A stretch of DNA of 64,000 bases, taken from Euryodendron excelsum. Its lineage: Eukaryota; Streptophyta; Magnoliopsida; Ericales; Pentaphylacaceae. The notes under the pieces were generated by a model. It was not told the origin of the DNA, did no database searches, and worked only from the letters and a program-made list of their open reading frames with translations. Both the position numbers and the translations under genes were made by a program. The DNA lies in assembly GCA_033060915.1 (NCBI GenBank), contig CM065388.1:21118001-21182000 (forward strand). The letters are read 5' to 3'. Positions 55,697-64,000 of the stretch are shown piece by piece; the stretch's first letter is position 1, and every line of letters begins with the position of its first letter.

Positions 55697-57270
55697 CAGT
55701 AGGACCATACATATTAATGTGCTTCCACTGAGTCCTCTCACATTTGACCTTGCCAACTTAATCCTGAGATGGATCCAGACTACTTAAATTCATTTTTACC
55801 TGTTCTTAGCTTCACTTCCCTGAATTATGTTAACTTACAGCACAAATACCACCATATACTCAAATTTTCTCCAAACAAGTCGTAACACTTGTGCTTTTGA
55901 CAAGAAAGGTCATTATCTTTTGGTAGTTTATGAAAACAGAGAAATAAAAATGAGACAGGGCAAGTTTCCTTCATGGATATCTTACAATTCACATTCATTG
56001 ACTTTGAAAAAAAGAAAAGAAAAGAAAAGAAAAACACAATGGCTAGCGAGCAATTATGAAAGTGGAGGATCTGGTAAGAAACATCTCAAGATAAATGCCA
56101 CCCAGAGTTACATGTCCTCTGCACAAGAACAACAACAATTGTAACAATAACAAGAAGAAATTTAGCATTATTTTGATGAAATGAAATCTAGCACTAGAAT
56201 TGGAACAATCAAAAGGTACAAATTTTCATATAAAAAATGAGGAAAAGGAATAGATCCCTACATTTGGAGTATCTACTCTGTTCAACTTTATATGGTATCT
56301 CCACTAACAAAGTGAGAAAGGTTAGTCATCAAGACTAAGTGCTGCAAGTTCTTTCCACCCCTCAATTACTTGCCGCATGACCCTTTGGAGCTAAAATGAA
56401 ATGCACAAGTTCAAATGCAAATATACTTCGTGATAAAAACACCTAGTGTTTGGTTTTTCCCAAATAACTCCTTAGCCAATCAAGGCCTACAGTACACTTG
56501 TACTTAAAACAGTCAAATAACTGTCACATGTTTGGTAGTGGGTAGTTTGGTGCTTATTTAGGTGGGGCCAATTCACCATTTCATCTAGTCTTCCCTCAAA
56601 AGATACAGGGAAGAAGTCTTGGATGAAGGAAATTCGCTCAATGCAACCAACGTTAAGGAAATTGTTAGGAAGCAGAGCAACAAAAGTTTTGCAACAGTAA
56701 TTTGCCTTTTCTAAACAAAAAAAAAAAAAAGATAATTCATTGGGGTCACTCTGATCCTATGAGAAGCATCAACATGGCTCCTATTCATTGTATACTATAT
56801 GTCTGTTTCTGTCCATTATCAGACCTTTCTTGTTATGGATTTCAGGTTAAAGGTTTGTGCCTTTGGTTTAATAAATTAGAGATGTTTTGATTATTTATTT
56901 GCTCATCATTTTTTTGGAACGCCAGAGGTTCCTGGACTACACACTGTAACAAAATAAAATGGCATCTTGCCATGTTAGTGACGAGAAAGAGGGGCAAAGG
57001 ACAAGAAGACCAACGTATATCATCTGATTGTCCTCATTAATTGGTGACGGATAGCGCCACGGAATTATTTTGTTAAATTGAATCGCTGAAACTATGAATC
57101 TTGAATGCAACTTCTATCCCAGTCCCCACTTAATGATCTTTCTGCTATATGGGAAAGAAAATAATAATAACAAAATAAAACATGTAAAGAAATTGACAAA
57201 CAGAAAAATAATTCACGGAAAGCAAAACATGATCTGACCGAGTTAATGCATTACTTTGTTCGTGGTTCTA
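55697..57270. other. Intergenic DNA right of element E
   Basis: Continuation of the pre-insertion locus (38076 joins 55692). Holds a third copy of the exon-like block (56262-56325), a GAAAA/AGAAAA tract near 56012-56033, an A-run at 56719-56732 and no coding frame that can be supported. Confidence 0.4.
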
Positions 57271-60085
57271 TCACTCTGATCCACAATCATCGTCGGACAA
57301 ATTAATCTTCAGCCAAAAGTTTCCCATGGATTTTTGTTCTTCCTTAATTTGCCTGGCAGAATTGGCAGTAGAAAAGCAACACTTGTGTACCTCAATCCTC
57401 TCTAGTATGGGTATATCCCCTATTTCAGATGGGATCTCCTCAAGTCCTTGACATCCAACCAACACTAATCACTGAAGGCAGGGAAAGTGATTAATGGAGT
57501 CATTCCACCGCACGATGTCAAGAAATTTCAATTTTAATGACTTGAGTCGAGGGAAATCCCCATCACTTGTTTCCCATAGTTGTCCACTACAGGCACCAAC
57601 TGATAATTTGAGCCACTCAAGGTTGGGTAGTAACTTGCCAAGGGTTGACATTGCATCCCATTTTAGACGAGTTTGCTTCAAAGTTAACTTCTTAAGATTT
57701 GTGGGCAACTTAATCCTTCCAAGATTATTTGAGCAGCCAACATTGTTTACTGTAATATTACACAACTCCAACTCTTGGTGGTGGTTTAGAATGTCTAGAT
57801 CAGGAAACGTCAAACATTGCCTATTGTCCATATGTCCCCAAAATCCCAGCTGACTCAGATTTGGAGTCCCAGCCACAAATCTAGGCAAAACCATGGATCC
57901 ACCAATGAGAGGGTTTGTAGGCTATCCAATAAGAAGGGATAGCCTCCCCTTTCAATTTTATGAATCCATACTCTACTAAGACGAAGATGCCTTAACTTTA
58001 CCATCTTCCTAATACAATGGGGTAAAGTAATAAATGAACTTGTATGAAGAACAAGGGTTTCTGAATTACAGAGGTTGGATATTGAGTCTGGGAGATTAGG
58101 TCCTGAAGATAGGTAGAGACTACCCAATGCTAAGTACCTCAAGAGAACTAGCTCTTCAATCTCACTGGGGTACCTTTTCATATTCATGCAATATACATCC
58201 AACACCCTAAGAAGTTTGGAGCATCGGAAAAGGAATTCAGGGGATGATAATCCAATATCTTCAGATGCAATGCACAGGAACGAGCGAGTGTTTACGGAGA
58301 AAAGGATAAAATAGGTCTTCTGTAAAATCACTGGAGTAGCATAGACAACGCATACCTGAAAAATGATTTGAAGCATAAGGAGAAGGGGAAAAATGTTGAT
58401 GATCCGAAATCTACTTCAGAAAATACGCTTCCTCAGCCTTTCTGGGGCAAAAGTCACGCAACAAATGATGGATTCCACAAGCTTTGATTCCACCATCATA
58501 CCCGGCCCCTTTTAGAAATTATTACCAGACTTCTACCAATTAAATCCATCAAGTATTCCTCTGCTACGTCCTCCAAGCTTTTTTCCCCAGACTTTTGTAT
58601 AAATCCTTCAGCAACCCACAACCAAATCAACTTACGCACAAGAATTTGAAAAACCTCTAAAAATGCTCCAAAATACAGAAAGCACGGTTTCAAGTGATGA
58701 GTTAAGTGGTTGTAACTCACTGCTAATGTTTTCATCCATAGTTGTGGATCGCCATACAACCCTGAATCTATGGTTTTGCCTACTTGCTTCCACTGGTCTT
58801 TACTCTTCTCTTCATTTGCAAGAATTCCAGGTACCACAACAATTGCCAGTGGTAGTCCCTTACACTTTTTGGCTATTTTCTTTCCTATCTCCACGAGCTC
58901 TGGAGGCAGGCTTCTCTATGAAATACCTTTTGTTGGAGCAAATCCCAACTTTCATCAACAGTTAAAAAAACTTAGAGGAAGCGTACGGCTACTTGGTTTG
59001 GCATGCAAAGCCACGTCTGGGAGACGACTAGTGAACAAAATTCAGCTTCCGTTGTTGTCATTTGGAAAATAATATTACAAATCAATCCAGGTCCTACTAT
59101 CCCATACATCATCCATCACAATGAGATATATCCTACCCTTCAAGCCTATGTATAGATTTTTAGCTGATTCGTCATCACTGATCAAGTTCATTTGTACGCT
59201 TGATAACAGAAGTTAAAAGGCGAAGTAACAAATCCCTCTTTCGGTACTCTTGAGAAACATATATCCACGGACAAATATAGAAGTGATATACGACTAGCGG
59301 ATCATTATAAACATTTTTGGCCAAAGTGGTCTGACCTAGACCAGGCATCCCAACTATGGAAATAACCTCTAGCTGCTTTGATCCTCGAGTGAGTTGCTCT
59401 TTGATGATCATTGCCTCATCGTCAAAGCCCACCATCATTTCATCATCCCATGTAAAGGTATCTGCTCTTGATGAATCTTCATTGGAAGAATTTCCAACTT
59501 GTACGGCCCCCATGTCATAGATCTTTTTGGTATAAATTCCCATCACCTCTGTTCTGATGGCATCAATCTCTTGTTTGACATGGTCAAGATTTAATACGCA
59601 ATCAAAGACCATACCAATTTTCTTAGCCATGTCAATTTCCTTCTTCTGTTTCGTCTTCAATATAACAGAACCTAAGTCAGGAAAAATTTTCTCAGCCATG
59701 GTAGCATCAACTATGAGCAAGTCAATGGTATTTTCTGCCTCATACGCCACATCAAGAATTTGTGCCTCCAGATTCTTAAGTTCTTCATGCTCATAAAACT
59801 TCTCCTCTCGATCAAAAATCCTAGCACCTAATAAAGACAATTAATTTGATCCTTCTCTTTTAAAACCAAATCTATCTTGTAGTTCATTAATTGCTCCAAG
59901 TTCTCCATGAGTAGATTGACTGCAATTTCAGCCATATCAAAACTCCTTCTAATCTCTCTTTTAACGCTTTCTTGGGAAGAGGAAACAAAAGGGACTCTGA
60001 CTCCAAGTTCTCCACAAGTAGATTAACTGCAATTCCATTATTTTCTGTTTCAGGTTGAGGATTGAAATAAATAGAAAAAGTAAAT
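57271..60085 (-). pseudogene. NLR resistance gene pseudogene 2 (CC-NB-ARC-LRR, R1-like)
   Basis: Nearly complete but broken. CC domain: IAVNLLVENLES (60030) and a second similar start near 59930, then ELKNLEAQILDVAYEAENTI. NB-ARC: P-loop ISIVGMPGLGQTTLAKNVYN at about 59360 has Gln for the essential Lys; kinase-2 YLIVMDDVWD at about 59110; GLPLAIVV at about 58845; RNBS-D SYNHLTHHLKPCFLYFGAF at about 58700; a GGIKACGIHHLLRDFCPRKA segment in place of MHD. LRR from 58300: LLRVLDVYCMNMKRYPSEIE, LVLLRYLALGSLYLSS, PNLSQLGFWGHMDN, LKLSVGACSGQLWE, GLEEIPSEIGDIPILERIEV, ending TGA-type stop near 57271. At least six stops or frameshifts, plus the dead P-loop. Homology to asterid R1A/R1B-type NLRs is from memory. 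Confidence 0.85.
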
Positions 60086-60090
60086 TGGGG

Positions 60091-62085
60091 TGCTGTGCGG
60101 GCACTCAAAAATAAAACCTATACCCCAAAAATAATTATATAGTAGTGGTAGTAAGGATGTTCCCACAGAGAGTGTTTAGTCTAGTTTTATGCTATATGAA
60201 CAAGGATGGGGAGTTTTGGATATAATGGAAACTATTTTAATAATAACAACTACGAGACAATTCAGATTAAAGTGTTGAAATCAATTAAAAAAACAAACAT
60301 TGGTCTGAGTCAACATCCACCATCGGAATATTACAATTGATCATCGATGCAAGCATTTCAATTCATACATTGAATATTCACCGTCGAAATTATTTTCCTA
60401 TCTCTCCTTAGTCGTAGTTAATTAGAAAACAAGCGATCTCATTAACCCTAACTATTAAACAATCCAGAATAAGCATTCAAGGTTTAATCTAGTAGCAGTC
60501 TTAAGAATCAGAGAGATCGATAAAGCTAAACAACATAAGCACAACCGGTTGCATTTAATTTAGTCAAACGTCCTTCCTAAGATCGAATAATTCCTGACGC
60601 AGCAAATCATTAAATTTCAGTTGCTTCACAAATCAGAGGGATCAAACAATTATGGATTCGATATCTAATCCAGCAGTAAATTGCAACGAATAATAAACTA
60701 GTAGGCCTTCTAGGGATTAAACAAGACAATCATGCAAATAAGCACAGAAGAACATTTGATACTCAAAGCATAAATCGATTAATGAAAATAAATTAGATCT
60801 CACAGTTTATTCTTAATTCCGAGGCTTCAGTTTCCTTTAACCAAGATTCAAATTTTAGCAACGCAGGGCCATGGAAACAACTCAAAGAATAATCTAGAAA
60901 ATATGAAAAACGACCAACCCTAATAATAAAACAGTCCAGCTTTTATAGGCTTCTAAAAATCTACAACTGCGCACGACTGTTTGAACGCCCTTGCTACCGT
61001 TCAAACGCATTGGACCATCGTTCGAACGGTGCGTCGAACGCACTTCGAATGAAAAAATTGCTCTCTGAATATTTCGAATGCGCTTCGAATCTGAACTTGA
61101 CGTGAATCCGTTTGACGTACCGTTCGAACGCATATGCTACCGTTCGAACGCCTCTTGGGACTGTTCAACTGCTCCTTCGAACGCTGCTTCCAATCTCGCA
61201 CAAATTCGCCACTTTTAAGCTAGGATTCTCTTCCTTGGCATTCCATAGCACTCTAAGTCGAAATATAAGAATAATGAGTATCTTTAGGCACCAAATAAGT
61301 ATTAAAAGATTAGGCATTAAGAGAGAAAATTATGACATTTGCATTCTCATCAAATTTCTCCGCACTTAACCTTTGCTTGTCCTCGGGCAAAACTCAAATT
61401 CACTTTCTCAAAACACCAAAGTTTCGATAAAGAACAACCAAACTCTTCAAAACTCATAACATATCATAAACAAACATTCTTAAACAACTCACAATTACTT
61501 AGCAAGCAATTCCACTCCAAGATGGAGTAAACTGAATATGTAGACCCTCACAAAAATAAATACTCGACTCTCATATGTTTGAAGGGTATGTGTATCGCTC
61601 AAATTTATTCCAATGGAAATGATCTACCAAAGGCTTGCATATCTTCTCATTCTCCACCACTAGAATCACATGCATAACATGAATCATAAAGACTTTTCAA
61701 GAGTTATAACGGGGTTTAGGATCAAGGTGGGAAATATTTGAGAATGTAGCTCAAAAGCCATCGAAACTAGTGGAGTAAAAATGAATCAACTCAAGTTTGA
61801 ATATATAAGATATGTAAAACCAATCACTCCATTCAACAGCTTCTGTCTTTGTATAAATCCTATATAAACAGATCCATTTATTAGAATTTTAGGATGGATT
61901 ATGAGCATGGACAATTTGTAACGTTAAAAGCAATTTCGCCCATCACTTCCTTTCTCTTTTTTTTTTTTTCCCTTCTTCTTCTTTTTCTTCCTTTTTTTCA
62001 AAAATACATCACCAATGGAACTCACGAATTGAGAATGAAAACCTGTTCCTTTTCACCAGCCATAGCCCTACCATAAATCCGGACA
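60091..62085 (-). repeat. 3' LTR of gypsy H
   Basis: About 2 kb. On the minus strand it starts TGTCCGGATTTATGG after the polypurine tract GTGTGGGGG (62083-62093) and ends near ...GAGTGCCCGCACA. The end region contains CTCTCTGTGGGAACATCCTT, as common near Athila-type LTR ends. The right part, 61370-62080, is T/C-rich on the plus strand. Confidence 0.75.
60940..61190 (-). promoter_or_regulatory. TTCGAACG array plus TATA box in gypsy H LTR
   Basis: About ten copies of CGTTCGAACG-type palindromes or half-decayed forms (GTTCAAACG, TTCGAATG) between 60978 and 61183, e.g. 61020, 61121, 61141. On the minus strand the array is followed by GCCTATAAAAG (60940-60950), a canonical TATA box about 30 bases after the last copy. 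Confidence 0.65.
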
Positions 62086-62824
62086 CCCCCACACTTATTT
62101 CTTGCGCACCCATACATATCATAATGATGAACAATGCTCAACTAGCTCTACGGCTTGGGTAAAGGCATTGTTTTTTTTTTTTGAGGGGGGGGTGTTTAAA
62201 ACTTGTAATATGGGTTCACAATAACGAAAAAAAATAACATATAGAGCTCAAAGGGGTTTACAAAGGGAAAAATTAATTACCAAGCAGGCTATTTGGCTTA
62301 TGTATCTTATAACAAAGATGGCCTTAATCATGTTCATGCATGCATGTGTCAATATGACCTCGAAAAGAATCAAGGCAAGTTCTAGAGAAACAAATCCAAG
62401 GAAGAATATCTCACATGAAAGAAAATAATGACTGATATGGATGTGTCAGTCCAAATGCTCAACATCTCACTGGCTTTTGTCTACCAAATTCAGTCACTCC
62501 AATCTCAAGAAAAATAACAAGGCTAATTAATTATAAGTTGGAAGATTAGTTATTCAATCATGTTATGAATTCTTCAAGCTTAATTGAATCTTGTTATTTT
62601 ATTATTATTTTTTTTTTCAAATTAAAACACAAAAACACAACCTAAATCCCCTCCCCCACACTTAAAACTTACATTGTCCCCAATGTAAAGTAAAATGCAC
62701 AAAAAGGGCAGATATAACTAATATAAAAATGCAAAAATAAGAAAAGGAAAATGAACTTCCCTTAGGTTGCCTCCCAAGCAGCGCCTTTATTTATTGTCGT
62801 GGGCTCAACTCCATGTTTGCTTTT
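62086..62824 (-). other. Non-coding tail and polypurine tracts of gypsy H
   Basis: On the minus strand, just after pol, ACATTGGGGACAATGT (about 62671-62686) followed by GTGTGGGGGAG (about 62650-62660), a conserved feature of this lineage. Then about 550 bases without genes, and the terminal polypurine tract at 62083-62093. A G-run lies at about 62184-62191. Confidence 0.65.
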
Positions 62825-64000
62825 TCAATCAGTATAAATCGGATCTTCAAGGTCTAGTTTCTCCACATTCTCTACTTGGAAACCTTCATAGAAATGCTTA
62901 AGTCGATGGCCATTCACCTTGAATACTTTGGAAGTGATGAAGCTTTGAATTTTAACTGTACCATGAGGAAAAACATTAGTAATGACAAAAGGTCCAATCC
63001 AACGAGAATGCAACTTACCCGAAAACAAACAAAGCCGTGACTGGTATAGAAGAACTTTTTGACCAGCTTTAAACTCCTTCCTAGAGATCATCTTGTCCTG
63101 AAAAGCCTTCGTCTTTTCCTTGTAAATCTTAGCATTCTCGTAGGCATCATTGCAAATTTCCTCTAACTCTTGGAGTTGCAACTTTCTATGTTCTCCATTT
63201 TCATCCATCTTCATGTTAAAACTCTTAATAGCCCAGTAAGCTTTGTGTTCTAACTCAACTGGAAGGTGGCACGATTTTCCAAATACCAATCGATAAGGTG
63301 ACATACCAATGGGCGTTTTATATGCAGTCCTGTACGCCCACAAAGCATCATCCAAGCGCAAACTCCAATCTTTTCTACTTGGGTTGACCGTCTTTTCAAT
63401 CATGGACTTGATCTCTTGATTTGACACTTCTGCTTGTCCACTAGTTTACGGATGATATGAAGTTGACACTTTGTGTGTCACATGGTACTTTCTCAACAAA
63501 GTCGTCACAGTTCGATTGCAAAAGTGAGCACCTTGATCACTTATTAGAGCTCTTGAAATTCCAAACCTAGAGAATATGTTAGATTTGATAAGATCTGCAA
63601 CAACCTTAGAATCATCAGTCCTAGTGGCCTTAGCTTCCACCCATTTCGAGACATAATCAACATCAAGAAAGATATAAACATAACTAAAAGATACAAGAAA
63701 CAGTCCCATGAAATTGATGCCCCAAATATCAAAAATTTCACAAAATAATATGGGACTTTGTAGCATCTCATTCCTTTGGGATATATTACCTGTCTTTTGA
63801 CAAGGATCACATGATTTACAAAAAGAATATGAGTCTCGAAATAGAGATGGCCAATAGAAACCGCATTCTAGCACTTTTCTCGCCATTCTCTTAGCTCCAA
63901 AGTGACCTCCATAAGCATAAGAATGACAAAAGGTTTAAATAGACATGATTTCATTTTCAGGAACGCACCTTCTGATTACTTGATCCGCACAATGCTTCCA
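62825..64000 (-). pseudogene. gypsy H integrase and C-terminal pol, one stop
   Basis: Zinc-finger end FYWPSLFRDSYSFCKSCDPC (63840), core with GINFMGLF (first Asp replaced by Asn) at about 63710, ISRALISDQGAHF (second Asp) at about 63545, then a stop TAA at about 63446 in the YHP-stop-TSG segment. The second frame, 62825-63427, starts just after the catalytic GQAEVSN (Glu present) and includes [60 protein letters not shown] and a [11 protein letters not shown] end. No chromodomain. It is the best preserved gypsy frame in the window. Upstream pol lies beyond the window edge. Confidence 0.85.

Larger units (their letters stand above)
60091..64000 (-). mobile_element. Ty3/gypsy element H (Athila/Tat-like), 3' half, runs off window
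   Basis: Minus strand: integrase end of pol, non-coding tail, polypurine tract and 3' LTR, ending at about 60091-60094 just upstream of NLR pseudogene 2. Integrase precedes the LTR (RT would lie farther right), the gypsy order. The 5' LTR and the target duplication partner lie outside the window. Confidence 0.85.

Noticed and set aside
59557..59796. Plus-strand Cys/Ser-rich open frame of 79 codons
   Set aside because: Antisense to the NLR CC domain, which is supported by motifs.

Overview
This is a plant nuclear window, almost certainly a dicot. It is made mostly of decayed, mutually nested LTR retrotransposons, with a patch of organelle-derived DNA at the left and two broken NLR disease-resistance genes at the right. 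The NLR remnants resemble the R1/late-blight-resistance-homolog type common in asterids (lamiids); that is only a weak taxonomic hint. I found no intact host gene, rRNA, complete tRNA or CRISPR array. Every coding stretch is a transposon protein, an organellar pseudogene or a resistance-gene pseudogene, and nearly all carry stops or frameshifts.

Layout. 0.4-2.3 kb: mosaic of plastid (spacer, rps19, rpl22, ycf2) and mitochondrial (rpl2) pseudogene fragments. 2.7-11.6 kb: Ty1/copia element A (+), its RNase H split by a 1.5-kb solo-LTR-like insertion. 11.6-16.8 kb: Ty3/gypsy remnant B (+), keeping integrase and two copies of an LTR-like repeat. 16.8-20.6 kb: 3' part of a SIRE/Maximus-type copia (+) with env-like ORF, polypurine tract and LTR, ending abruptly on copia C. 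20.6-30.2 kb: copia C (+), whose RT is split by a 2-kb Mutator-like element and whose 3' LTR is split by copia D. 30.2-38.1 kb: old intergenic DNA with NLR fragment 1 (-) and an LTR remnant. 38.1-55.7 kb: SIRE-type element E (-) with CCAGC target duplication. It contains an Ogre/Tat-like solo LTR F (CATAC duplication), which contains a SIRE-like solo LTR G (CAAAT duplication). 55.7-60.1 kb: continuation of the intergenic DNA and NLR pseudogene 2 (-). 60.1-64 kb: 3' half of an Athila/Tat-like gypsy H (-), running off the window.

The most interesting signal is regulatory. Most LTRs in this window, although from unrelated lineages, carry a family-specific dyad or an array of short palindromes just upstream of a TATA box: GATAAAGATAA inverted repeat in A, ATCGATCG array in the A insertion, 13-bp perfect hairpin in B, GTCGAC arrays in the SIRE types, a CTAGTGGCGCCAG-like pair in F, TTCGAACG array in H. 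In element E a second GTCGAC array plus TATA lies inside the element, just upstream of the env-like ORF, as expected for a dedicated internal promoter.
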